This document shows, piece by piece, positions 44,686 to 53,110 of a stretch of DNA of 57,667 nt (position 1 is its first letter; each line of letters starts with the position of its first letter). The translations under genes and the position numbers were made by a program. This stretch comes from Chloroflexota bacterium. Its GTDB lineage: Bacteria; Chloroflexota; Anaerolineae; Aggregatilineales; Phototrophicaceae. The notes under the pieces are model-generated. The model saw nothing but the letters and a program-made list of their open reading frames with translations, was not told the DNA's origin and did no database searches. The DNA is taken from NCBI GenBank assembly GCA_028875185.1, contig JAPPFH010000103.1, forward strand, positions 1-57,667. Direction: 5' to 3'.

Positions 44686-46023
44686 TTAAGCGGTTAAGCC
44701 GGGGATATTGGGCATTTTGCCTCTGCTTAGTTGATTCATAAGCCGGCTCATCTGCCTGAATTGTTTGAGCAACTCGTTAACATCGCGCACTTCGACGCCG
44801 CTGCCGGCGGCGATGCGTTTTTTGCGGCTGGCTTTCAAGATGCGCGGGTGGCGCCTTTCCTGCGGCGTCATAGAATTGATAATCGCTACAACCTTTTTGA
44901 CGCGCTTCTCGATATCGTCGTCGTTGAAATCAGCTTGTGTCTGCAATTTGGACATGCCGGGGATCATGCCCATGACCTTGCCCAGCGGACCCATGCGGCG
45001 GATCTTCTGCAGTTGATCGAGGAAATCCTGCAAAGAGAATTCATTCTTCATGATCTTGCTTTGCAGGCGCAGCGCTTCTTCTTCTTCGTAGAGCGTCTCG
45101 GTCTTTTCGATGAGCGACATGATGTCGCCCATGCCGAGGATGCGCTGGGCGATGCGATCGGGGTGGAACAGCTCCAAGGTGTCCGCGCTGACCTTCTCGC
45201 CAGTGCCCATATACTTGATGGGCACGCCGGTGACCGCGCGCATGGAGAGGGCGGCGCCGCCACGGGCGTCACCGTCAACACGGGTCAAGATCAAGCCGGT
45301 AATGCCAAGGTTTTCGTTGAAGCCGCGCGCGATATTGACCGCTTCCTGGCCGGTCATGGCGTCGGCGACGAGCAGGATCTCGGCTGGGGCGGCGATGCGC
45401 TTGATCGCTTCAAGCTCATCCATTTTTGTTTCGTCGATCTGCAGCCGACCGGCGGTATCGACCAGGACGACATCAATATCGTTGTCCCGCGCATGAGTCA
45501 AACCGCGCTTGACGATTTCGGGCGGCGCCGCCGATGCGCCCTCTTCGTAATGCGGCACGTTTATCTGCTTCGCCAAGGTCACCAATTGGTCGACCGCGGC
45601 GGGCCGGTAGGTGTCGGCGGCGATCATCAGCGGCTTGCGCCCTTCCGCGCGCAGATGAAGCGCCAGTTTGGCGGTATTGGTCGTTTTGCCCGAGCCTTGC
45701 AAGCCGACCATCATGATGACATGGGGCTTGCTGCTGCCGCTATAACTTAGGCGGCCCGGCTCGCCCAGCATATCCACCATTTCTTCGTGGATGATCTTCA
45801 CGACCTGCTCGCTAGGCTTCAGCGCCTTGTGCGCCTCTTCGCCGAGAGCGCGCTCGCGCACATCCTTGATGAAGTCTTTGACGATGGGCAGGGCGACATC
45901 AGCCTCAAGCAGCGCCATCCGCACTTCGCGCATGACGGCTTTGACGTCGGCTTCTTTGACTGTGCCGCCTTTACGCAAGCCTTCGAAGGCGGTGTCGAGT
46001 CTTTGGCTCAGTGATTCAAACAT
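44686..46023 (-). CDS. ffh: Signal recognition particle protein Ffh
   Basis: A 445-residue SRP54 homologue that targets nascent membrane proteins. The N domain (1-95) is followed by the G domain with GLQGSGKTT (P-loop), [21 protein letters not shown] and RVDGDARGG; the TKxD motif is TRVD here. The methionine-rich M domain carries GMIPGM and [15 protein letters not shown] (SRP RNA and signal peptide contact). It is the first gene of a four-gene operon behind a strong promoter at 46054-46082. Confidence 0.96.
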   Translation of the reverse strand: MFESLSQRLDTAFEGLRKGGTVKEADVKAVMREVRMALLEADVALPIVKDFIKDVRERALGEEAHKALKPSEQVVKIIHEEMVDMLGEPGRLSYSGSSKPHVIMMVGLQGSGKTTNTAKLALHLRAEGRKPLMIAADTYRPAAVDQLVTLAKQINVPHYEEGASAAPPEIVKRGLTHARDNDIDVVLVDTAGRLQIDETKMDELEAIKRIAAPAEILLVADAMTGQEAVNIARGFNENLGITGLILTRVDGDARGGAALSMRAVTGVPIKYMGTGEKVSADTLELFHPDRIAQRILGMGDIMSLIEKTETLYEEEEALRLQSKIMKNEFSLQDFLDQLQKIRRMGPLGKVMGMIPGMSKLQTQADFNDDDIEKRVKKVVAIINSMTPQERRHPRILKASRKKRIAAGSGVEVRDVNELLKQFRQMSRLMNQLSRGKMPNIPGLTA

Positions 46024-46053
46024 GAATGGTCTCGCTGAAATCGACGAAAGAGG

Positions 46054-46082
46054 ATTTTAGGGTAAGTCTAGGTCGCAGTCAA
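46054..46082 (-). promoter_or_regulatory. Strong promoter of ffh-rpsP-khpA-rimM
   Basis: Minus strand TTGACT (46077-46082), 17-base spacer, TAAAAT (46054-46059); predicted transcription start near 46047, about 24 bases before the ffh ATG. Five of six matches in both boxes. Confidence 0.65.
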
Positions 46083-46100
46083 GGCGCGGCTTGCGCAAAA

Positions 46101-46477
46101 GGGGGCGAGCCACCGCCGCGCGTAGACACTGCGGAACGCTCGCCCCTACAGAGGTTGGCTCGTAGGGGGTGGAATTCAAGCGGTTGCGCCCTCTTCTTGA
46201 GTTGCGGGCGACAAACCCCATCCCCTAACTGCCACTGAGGACAGGACAGTTTTTCCGCGAGCAAAATATCGTCCCGAATTCTACAATTGCTAGGGCTTTT
46301 TCGGGCGAGCCACCGTCTCGCCCCTACAGAGGTTGGCTCTTAGGGGGTGGAATTCAAGGGGTTGCGCCCTCTTTTTGAGTTGCGGGCGACAAACACCATC
46401 CCCGAACTGCCAAGCTTAACCCTGCGGGGCGCAAGGTTTGTTGTGCTGCGGTGGGCGACACAAATGTCGCCTCTACG
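46101..46477. repeat. Composite repeat region with a 94-bp direct repeat
   Basis: 46101-46149 is a long-arm palindrome with the insert gcgcgtagacactgcgg. 46141-46234 and 46319-46412 are direct copies of a 94-base segment (five mismatches by eye) that starts cgcccctacagaggttggct. Between them lie a GACAGGACAG module (46235-46281) and a short palindrome (46302-46327). 46451-46477 is another palindrome, whose border carries the TAG stop of the MFS gene. No gene is visible between the ffh promoter and 46473. Confidence 0.75.
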
Positions 46478-47657
46478 TTTTTTGCGTTACTGCTGGCACC
46501 AGCCGCAGCATAATCAGAAAGGCGAGAATGCCAAGACCGCCGGCGGCGAGCCCGATTGCCAGGAAGTTCCCGCCGCTGAATTTGTAGATGACGGCGCCGA
46601 GCGCCCCGCCAGCGACGCGGCCAAGCGAATGGGCGCCAACATTCGCGCTCATCATGACGGCGCGCGCTTGGGGCAGGATCTCGCTGAACAGCGGCAGAGC
46701 CGAAACGATGGCGGCTTCAATCGCGATAAACATGAGAAATATGCCGAGCATCGCCGCGGGCAAGCTGAATGACAGGTTGGGGATTATCAGAAAAAGCGCG
46801 GCGGCGATCAACATCCCGCACATTGTCGTTCGCTTGGCGCCGAATCTGTCGGCGAGGGTGATGACGATGAATTCACCGATGACCTCGGCCAGCGCGATGA
46901 CGATGGTGACGGCGCCCAGGGCAGTCAAGACCAGGTCGAAGCTGTCTTCCATCCAAAGTCCATAATTGATGTAGAAGATTTCATGCGAGGCCGTCAGGCA
47001 GACGGTGAAGAACAGGCCGAAGACGGCTGGCCGGTGGGCGCTGACGACGCGGATGGCCGCCAAGGGATTCATGATGCGCAGGCGTCGCTGCCCGCCGCCG
47101 CCCGCGGTTGGGTCTACGAGCAGCCAGAACACGACGGCGCTCGATCCGAGCAGGAGGGCGAGGAAGAAAAATATCGCTTGCAGGGTGCTGACATCAAGCA
47201 GGAAACCGGCGACGGGCGCCGCGATGACTAGGGACAAAGCCCAACTGAGTTCCGCAATGCCCATGACGCGGGCGCGCCGGCTGAAGTGGATGGCATCGCC
47301 AATATAGGCTTGAAACGTGGGGTCATAGATGATCTTGCCGACGCTGAAACCGAACATGACCAGGACGAAGACGCCATAGTCGGCGAAGATAGCGCCGAGC
47401 AAGCTCATGGCTGTCATCATGGTCAGCGCGCCCAACATGACGGCTTTCTTGCCGTAGCGCTCGGATAAGGTGCCGAAGAACGGGCTGAACAAACCGGCGC
47501 CGTTGGTCAGCGCGATGACATTCTGGATGTTATCGGCAGAGACGCCGAATGCGGCGCCGATTGGCGCGACGAAGGGATAGGGGAAGCGCCTGGTCACGTT
47601 GATGGCCAACCTGGCGAAAAAGATGGCGAAGATCGACCGGGCGACGCTCTTGTTCAC
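46473..47657 (-). CDS. MFS transporter
   Basis: A 394-residue major facilitator with about twelve hydrophobic segments and the loop 2-3 motif GTLSERYGKKAVMLG (G-x3-E/D-R-x-G-K/R-K pattern). The second half has the related ITLADRFGAKRTTM. It is probably a drug/metabolite efflux or sugar carrier; the substrate is not readable. It lies 26 bases after a metalloenzyme gene in the minus-strand block. Its TAG stop falls within the palindromic repeat 46451-46477. Confidence 0.88.
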   Translation of the reverse strand: MNKSVARSIFAIFFARLAINVTRRFPYPFVAPIGAAFGVSADNIQNVIALTNGAGLFSPFFGTLSERYGKKAVMLGALTMMTAMSLLGAIFADYGVFVLVMFGFSVGKIIYDPTFQAYIGDAIHFSRRARVMGIAELSWALSLVIAAPVAGFLLDVSTLQAIFFFLALLLGSSAVVFWLLVDPTAGGGGQRRLRIMNPLAAIRVVSAHRPAVFGLFFTVCLTASHEIFYINYGLWMEDSFDLVLTALGAVTIVIALAEVIGEFIVITLADRFGAKRTTMCGMLIAAALFLIIPNLSFSLPAAMLGIFLMFIAIEAAIVSALPLFSEILPQARAVMMSANVGAHSLGRVAGGALGAVIYKFSGGNFLAIGLAAGGLGILAFLIMLRLVPAVTQKT

Positions 47658-47683
47658 GAGTTGCTCAATTCGGCGAAAGTCGA

Positions 47684-48601
47684 TTAGCGGCTGCCGAAGA
47701 GCATTCTATCACAGGCGGGCGCGAAGTCGGTCAGGCTCTGAAAGCCGGCGGCGAACTCGGGCGCGCGCGCGCCGATGACCAGCGTTGGAATATCGTTCAA
47801 GGTGTGGCGGCGCGTGCTCAGATCCTCCATGTTGCCGTGGTCGCTGGTGATGACGATTAAGCCTTCGTCGTCTTGCCATTCTTCCAAAAGACCGGCGAGC
47901 AGCTGGTCAAAACGTTCCAGGATCTCAAGACCGCGCGCCAGCGGACCGCGATGCCCGATGCGGTCAGTCAGCCAGTGAGAATGAAAAGCGAAATCATAGC
48001 TGCGCGCTAACTTGGCTAGCAGCGAGCCCGCTTCGGCAGGCGAATAATCAGGCAAGCCTTCAATCTTGAGATGCTCTCGCCAGCTTTCGGTCGTCCATTC
48101 GGCAGTGAGAGCGCGGCGGTTGATGACGTCTTCGACCGTGAAGTGGGGCGCGCCCGATTCAAAGGCGGCTTGCTGCACACTGGAGCGCAGCGTTTTCCCC
48201 CGCGCGAAATTGCGAAGCAGGCCCGGCGGGTAGGCGGTCAACAGTCGGGCGGATTTGCCGCGCGAGGCAAGGCGCTTGAAGTAGGAGCTCTCGGCTATTA
48301 TTTCGCGCGTCCGCGCATCGGGCTTGGGACCATAGTGACGACCGGTGAGCTGGGGCAGGTTCAAGCCGGTGAGCAGACTGGCTTGTCCGGTACCGCTCTG
48401 AGGGCGGCCAGGCAGGCCAAGGCGCGGGTCGGTCGGGATAAAGATCGCGCGCTCGCTGCGCTGAAAGCCGGTTGACGCGAGCCAGGGTCTGCCGTTTGCC
48501 AGCTCATGCATGGTTGGCGTGTCCGCGCTGGCGAAGGGGTTGGCGGCCGGGTTGTCGGCGCCCAGACCGATGCCGTCCAAAAACAGTGTCAATATGCGCA
48601 T
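47684..48601 (-). CDS. Alkaline phosphatase-superfamily metalloenzyme
   Basis: A 305-residue protein with the core of cofactor-independent phosphoglycerate mutases and alkaline phosphatases: LTLFLDGIGLG (metal Asp), PQSGTGQASLLTG (catalytic Ser/Thr), FHSHWLTDRIGHRG and ITSDHGNMED with RRHT (C-terminal metal ligands). It is much shorter than phosphoglycerate mutase (about 510) because the phosphotransferase insert is absent. It may be a phosphohydrolase or phosphopentomutase-like enzyme of unknown substrate. It lies between an MBL gene and the MFS gene with short gaps (28 and 26 bases). Confidence 0.8.
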   Translation of the reverse strand: MRILTLFLDGIGLGADNPAANPFASADTPTMHELANGRPWLASTGFQRSERAIFIPTDPRLGLPGRPQSGTGQASLLTGLNLPQLTGRHYGPKPDARTREIIAESSYFKRLASRGKSARLLTAYPPGLLRNFARGKTLRSSVQQAAFESGAPHFTVEDVINRRALTAEWTTESWREHLKIEGLPDYSPAEAGSLLAKLARSYDFAFHSHWLTDRIGHRGPLARGLEILERFDQLLAGLLEEWQDDEGLIVITSDHGNMEDLSTRRHTLNDIPTLVIGARAPEFAAGFQSLTDFAPACDRMLFGSR

Positions 48602-48629
48602 GGCGCTGGCGGCTGAGCTTCGCGACCAA

Positions 48630-49277
48630 TCACGGTCGGTAGGAGAGTAAAAATGGATTCGTCAGGCCTTCGCGTCCGATGGTGGTGGCGCCCATGTGGC
48701 CCGGCAGGACATGCACATCATCATCAAGCGTCAGAAGCCGAGTAAAGATGGAGTTCAGCAGCAAATCGTGATCGCCGCCGGGCAAGTCGGTGCGGCCGAT
48801 GCTGCCGGCGAACAGTGAATCTCCGCTGAAGAGAATTTTGCGCTCGGCGAGGTAAAAGCTCAGGTGACCGGGCGCGTGACCCGGTGTGTATAGACTGAGC
48901 AAGCGCATGGAGTCGAGTTCTACAATATCGTTGTCCTTTAGCAGTCGATCCGGTTGCGCCGCTTCTGGCAACTGTCCCAAACCAAAATACAAGCCTTGCA
49001 GCGGGATCTCAGCCAGCAGCGCTTTGCAATCTTCGTGAATGAGGAAGGGGATCTGAAGCTGCCGCTTGACCTCGGCGCTGGCGAGCACGTGGTCCAGATG
49101 GGCGTGGGTGGCAATCATCAGCTTGATTTCCCAGCCTGCGTCTTCAGCGGCAGCCAGGATCGCGGGCGCGTCGTCAACCGGGTCTATCAGGATGGCGCTG
49201 TTCGTCTCCGTATCGGCGACCAAGTAAGCGTTCGTGGCGAAGGGTCCGAGGGTGAGCGATTTAATTTTGATGGGCAT
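48630..49277 (-). CDS. Glyoxalase II-like MBL hydrolase
   Basis: A 215-residue MBL-fold hydrolase of the glyoxalase II/YcbL type. Metal motifs are ATHAHLDHV, YTPGHAPGHLSFY, GDSLFAGSIGRTDLPGGD and VLPGHMGATTIGRE. The GRTDLPGGD motif is typical of the short bacterial type that hydrolyses thioesters such as S-lactoylglutathione or other thiol conjugates. It is 13 bases after the murJ stop and so belongs to the same transcript. Confidence 0.9.
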   Translation of the reverse strand: MPIKIKSLTLGPFATNAYLVADTETNSAILIDPVDDAPAILAAAEDAGWEIKLMIATHAHLDHVLASAEVKRQLQIPFLIHEDCKALLAEIPLQGLYFGLGQLPEAAQPDRLLKDNDIVELDSMRLLSLYTPGHAPGHLSFYLAERKILFSGDSLFAGSIGRTDLPGGDHDLLLNSIFTRLLTLDDDVHVLPGHMGATTIGREGLTNPFLLSYRP

Positions 49278-49290
49278 GTTAGCGCTTTCT

Positions 49291-50946
49291 TCAAGTCGGT
49301 TTAATGATAATCCATATTTCCGATAATTCCTGCATTTTCAGCAGCAGGGCGACGATGGCAAAGACAGCCGTGCCGACGAGGCCTTCCACGATCAGGCGCA
49401 GAATCGTGAAGGGCAGGCTATGGAACGAAACCGTCGAGATCCAAAGCGCGTCAACGATTGCGATCGCCGCCATCATGCAGAGTGAAGCCACGAGCGTTTT
49501 CAGCAGCGTGCGCGCGAGCGCGTTTTCGTGAAAACCATGCCAGCGCCGCCGCAGGATATAGAGCAGCGACAAGACTTCAAACATGACGCCAAGCGAATTG
49601 GCGAGCGCCAAGCCGCTAACGTTGCCGACTTGGCGCTTTATGCCAGCGTGGGGCAGCGTCTCCGCGATTGAGTTGAGCAAGACGCCCGCGTCGACAGCGC
49701 GCGCATCACTTAGCAAAATAGCGGCGACGAGGTTGATCGCGGCGCCGCCAAGGGCGGCATAGAGCGGCGTCAGCGTGTCTTTGTCTGCGTAGAAACTGCG
49801 CGCGACCACTTCCAAGGCGGAATGCACAATCAAGCCGAGGGTGAACATGCTCAGTGTGCTGTAAACCAGAGCCGAGGCGGAGGCGTCAAAGGCGCCGCGT
49901 TCCAGCAGGCTGATGAGCGGACGCCCAAGCGCAATCAGCCCGATGGCGGAGGGGATGCTGGTTATCAGGATGAAGCGCAGCGCGCCCGACATCGCGTCGC
50001 GCTTGCCGGTCATATCGTTCAACTCGCTCAAGGCGGCCAAGGTGGGGAAGATGACGATGCCCATAGCGGTGCCGAGCAGGGTCTGCGGGATTTGCATCAA
50101 ACGCCAGCCCCAATCGAGCGCGCTGACCGAGCCGACGCCCAGGCGCGACGCGATATTGTTCATCACCAAGAAGTTCAGGCTGAATACGCCGAGCCCGCCT
50201 ATGCGCGGGAGCATCAAGCGGATGACGCGCCAAAGCTGCGGATTGCGCAAGCCGAGATCAAAGCGCCAACGCATTCGATAGCGGAATAAGCCCGGCAACT
50301 GAATCGAGAAGTGCAGGGCGGCGCCCAAGACCGCGCCGTAGGCGATGCCATGAACGCCGATGCGAGGCAGCAGGAACAGCACCCCCGCCAGGATGCCAAT
50401 GTCAAACATGATCGGCGCCAGCGCCGGCAGCAGAAAGTGTTGATGTGAGTTGAGAATGCCGCTGAAGATGCCGCTGACCGCGAAGATGATCGTGCTGAGC
50501 AGCAATATGCGCATCATCTCGACCGTGATTTGGACGGTCTTCGCGGAGAAGCCGGGCGCGACCAGGTTGGCAACCAGCCAGGGCGCGAGCAGAAAAACGG
50601 CGACGCTAATCGCCAGCGCGAGCGCGAAAATGGTGGAGATCAGGTTGCTGGATAAAGTCCAGGCGGCTTCCAGATCGCCCTGAGCCAGGAAGCCGCTGAA
50701 GATGGGAATGAAGGCGTGCGTCAAGGCGCCGCCGGATATCAGGATGACGATGAGTTCGGGGATGCGATTGGCCGCGACATAGGCATCGAGCTCGCTGCCG
50801 ACGCCGAAGACGCCCGCGATGATCAAGGTTTGCGCGAGGCTGATCAGCTTGGCGGCGGCAAAGGCAATCATGACGGTCAGAGTGGAGCGGGCGATGCGGC
50901 GGTTGCGCTGCAACAGCTCGGGACGAGGCTTGTTCTTGTCGGTCAT
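49291..50946 (-). CDS. murJ: Lipid II flippase MurJ
   Basis: A 551-residue MATE-like polytopic protein with about fourteen hydrophobic helices. I chose the ATG at 50946 (MTDKNKPRPELLQRNRRIAR); an upstream start would add 44 residues that read like the shadow of the C39 gene. Landmarks are GSELDAYVAANRIPEL, SGGALTHAFIPIF, LPRIGGLGVFSLNFLVMNN and LLERGAFDASAS. It flips lipid II for peptidoglycan synthesis, implying a cell wall. The start is 8 bases after the C39-TPR stop. Confidence 0.93.
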   Translation of the reverse strand: MTDKNKPRPELLQRNRRIARSTLTVMIAFAAAKLISLAQTLIIAGVFGVGSELDAYVAANRIPELIVILISGGALTHAFIPIFSGFLAQGDLEAAWTLSSNLISTIFALALAISVAVFLLAPWLVANLVAPGFSAKTVQITVEMMRILLLSTIIFAVSGIFSGILNSHQHFLLPALAPIMFDIGILAGVLFLLPRIGVHGIAYGAVLGAALHFSIQLPGLFRYRMRWRFDLGLRNPQLWRVIRLMLPRIGGLGVFSLNFLVMNNIASRLGVGSVSALDWGWRLMQIPQTLLGTAMGIVIFPTLAALSELNDMTGKRDAMSGALRFILITSIPSAIGLIALGRPLISLLERGAFDASASALVYSTLSMFTLGLIVHSALEVVARSFYADKDTLTPLYAALGGAAINLVAAILLSDARAVDAGVLLNSIAETLPHAGIKRQVGNVSGLALANSLGVMFEVLSLLYILRRRWHGFHENALARTLLKTLVASLCMMAAIAIVDALWISTVSFHSLPFTILRLIVEGLVGTAVFAIVALLLKMQELSEIWIIIKPT

Positions 50947-50954
50947 GCGCGAAC

Positions 50955-52436
50955 CTAATTGAGGGCAGCCAATGCTTGAGCAGCGGCAGCGAAATGCCGG
51001 TTGTACGCCAGGGCGCGGCGGTAGGATGCAGCCGCCTCTTGTCGGTTGCCTTGCGCCTCTTGCGCCATGCCAGCCCAATAATATGTTTCTTCGAGTTCTC
51101 GCGCGTTGTTTTGATTGATGCGCGCGAGGCTCATGACATCGTCGTAGCGGCCGACATGGAAATAAGCGGCGAAAGCGCCATATTGATACCAGTGCATGCG
51201 CCAGGGCAACTGCCCGGTGCGATTCGCCTGATCGAAAGCGGCGGCGGCTTCGTCATAGCGCTCTAACGCAACTAGCGAAGTACCCATATTGAACCAGGCG
51301 AAGGCATTTTGCGGCGCGCGCCGCGCTTCCAATTGCGCTGTTTCGAAGGCGATTTGAGCCGCTTGTTTTTCGTTCCAGTAGTCACCCATCAGGTCGCGCA
51401 GAAGCGCTTCTCGCTGGGGCTCATATACGACAATGAATGTCCGGTTGAATGCCCGCCAGTGGATATCGACTTCGGCATAATCAATGCTGACGCCTTGGGC
51501 GGAATCGCCGACGCCGAGGAAGCTGTCGAAGAAAAAGAATACGTCGTTGGCGTCGTCATAAGCCACCAGCGCGCGATAATGACCGATCCAGTCATAGGCT
51601 TCAAACATGGCGCCGGTCTCGATGACGACTGGGAAATCGTTGGCGACCAACAGCTTCAGTAAATCAAGCGTGCCCCCCATGCGCACGATCGCCTTGACAT
51701 TGCTCTCCGCTTCGACGAAGGAAGCCAGCTCTTCGGGGCTGACATTCTTGTCTTCACGATTGGGTTTGAGGCGCTCGGCGGCGAAGGCTTGATTGCGCCG
51801 CCAGCCATAATAGCTGAGCGCCATTGTGATGGTGGCGGGACCGCAGTTGTTCCAAGTTTGCTGCTGGTGAAGCAGCCCGTAGATTCTGGCGGATGATGGC
51901 AGTCGGTTCGGCGTTGAGCGCGGCGCTGCGTTCTCCGGAGGGGCGGCTTGGGTGGGCAGCGGCGTCGGCGAGGGAATGGTGGCGACCAGGCTTGGCTCGG
52001 CCGATGGCGCGGTCGACGCAATTGCCGCTGTTGGCGTCGCCGTTGCAGCCGCCAGAGCCGCAGCATTAGCGGGCGCTTGGTCATCTAGCGCTGTTGGCCA
52101 AACAGTCGCGGTTGGCACGGCGATGTCGAGTGGCATATCCAGCAACGACAACGCGGCGTCGGCGTTCTGCGGGGCGATGATCGTGGGGAAAACGCCGCCT
52201 TCGGGGGTGGGCCGGCGCAGGACGCTCATGAAGGGCAACTGGTCGATGACGCGCTGCTGCTGTGCCGGGCGCAGCACTTCACGGAAACCAATTATGACTC
52301 CAGCGAAGCCAACTACGATTAGGAAAAAGAAGAGTATCACGCCCCAGAAGAGCAGCTTCGGCGGCGCCCGCAAACCATCATTGCGGCTGTTTAGGTAATA
52401 GCTGCGGCTCGGCTGAGTGTCGTGCAGGTTGCGCAA
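50955..52436 (-). CDS. Membrane-anchored C39 peptidase-like protein with TPRs
   Basis: A 493-residue protein starting at TTG (no ATG precedes residue 70). One TM helix (about 28-50) leads to a long Ala/Thr/Pro linker (about 105-180). A C39-type papain-fold domain (about 185-345) follows, with Q191-193, C198 in NNCGPATIT, H286 in IGHYRALV and D304 in FFDSFLG. TPR units then fill 360-490 (AWFNMGTSLVALERYDEAAA and YYWAGMAQEAQGNRQEAAAS). The catalytic residues look intact. The peptidase may be extracytoplasmic and act on envelope proteins or peptidoglycan-associated peptides. It shares a transcript with murJ. Confidence 0.83.
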   Translation of the reverse strand: MRNLHDTQPSRSYYLNSRNDGLRAPPKLLFWGVILFFFLIVVGFAGVIIGFREVLRPAQQQRVIDQLPFMSVLRRPTPEGGVFPTIIAPQNADAALSLLDMPLDIAVPTATVWPTALDDQAPANAAALAAATATPTAAIASTAPSAEPSLVATIPSPTPLPTQAAPPENAAPRSTPNRLPSSARIYGLLHQQQTWNNCGPATITMALSYYGWRRNQAFAAERLKPNREDKNVSPEELASFVEAESNVKAIVRMGGTLDLLKLLVANDFPVVIETGAMFEAYDWIGHYRALVAYDDANDVFFFFDSFLGVGDSAQGVSIDYAEVDIHWRAFNRTFIVVYEPQREALLRDLMGDYWNEKQAAQIAFETAQLEARRAPQNAFAWFNMGTSLVALERYDEAAAAFDQANRTGQLPWRMHWYQYGAFAAYFHVGRYDDVMSLARINQNNARELEETYYWAGMAQEAQGNRQEAAASYRRALAYNRHFAAAAQALAALN

Positions 52437-52568
52437 GATCCGGCTCTCGCTATTCGTTCATTTGGGCGGCGAGCGTCGGCTGACGCCTCTATCTCATACT
52501 ATAGCGGATTTGAGTTAAGCAGTTCCTAGTTTGTCATGTAAAAGCGTAATTGGCAGTATTTGGCAAAA

Positions 52569-52595
52569 GCGGGCGAGCCACCGGCTCTCCCCTAC
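52569..52595. repeat. Palindromic intergenic repeat
   Basis: GCGGGCGAGCCACCGGCTCT then CCCCTAC, in the gap 52437-52657 between ruvX and the C39-TPR gene. The surrounding DNA is AT-rich (TTATATCAGACACGCTTATT region) and could hold a promoter, but I see no clear pair of boxes. Confidence 0.65.
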
Positions 52596-52657
52596 GATGT
52601 TAAATTTTTTGGGATTTTCTCTTATATCAGACACGCTTATTCGTAGCCTGCAATCAT

Positions 52658-53110
52658 TTAGAATTTTGAAGCGCGCGGGGGGAACTTTGCCGAACCGTAG
52701 CTCAAGGCATCGAGATAAGACTGCAGAATGACGCGAGCGGCCAAATCGTCAATATGCTCGCGGGGACCGCGCTTGGCTTGCTTTGCGAGCGCGCCCGCTT
52801 CTACGCTTGTAAGATATTCGCTCACTTCGACGACGGGCAAGGGGACGACGCGGCGCAAGCGGACAATCCAATCGCGGACGATTTCAGCTTGCGTCGGGAG
52901 GCCCGCAGGCGCGTTGGGATTGTGTGGGACGCCGACAACCAGCCCAACGGCAGCTTCGCGCTTGGCGATATCAGCGATCGCAGCGAAATCGGCTGCTTCA
53001 CCCTTGCAGATAAGAATCGTAAGTTCGCGCGCGCCGATACCCATGGCGTCGCTCAGCGCCACACCGATGCGCGCCTTGCCGTGATCGATTCCGATCAATC
53101 GGCCAATCAT
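52658..53110 (-). CDS. ruvX: YqgF/RuvX-family Holliday junction resolvase-like protein
   Basis: A 150-residue RNase H-fold protein. GIDHGKARIGVALSD carries the first catalytic Asp, VGVPHNPN replaces the usual VGLPLN, and VSEYLTSVEA stands where VDERLTT is usual. HIDDLAARVILQSYL holds the last Asp. The protein family processes the 5' end of pre-16S rRNA or acts on Holliday junctions. Acidic residues appear to be kept, while the neighbouring Arg is Tyr. The start overlaps the baseplate-J-like gene by 4 bases. Confidence 0.88.
   Translation of the reverse strand: MIGRLIGIDHGKARIGVALSDAMGIGARELTILICKGEAADFAAIADIAKREAAVGLVVGVPHNPNAPAGLPTQAEIVRDWIVRLRRVVPLPVVEVSEYLTSVEAGALAKQAKRGPREHIDDLAARVILQSYLDALSYGSAKFPPRASKF

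Noticed and set aside
44731-45750. Plus-strand open frame of 339 codons opposite ffh
   Set aside because: Antisense shadow of the conserved Ffh G and M domains, with no family resemblance.
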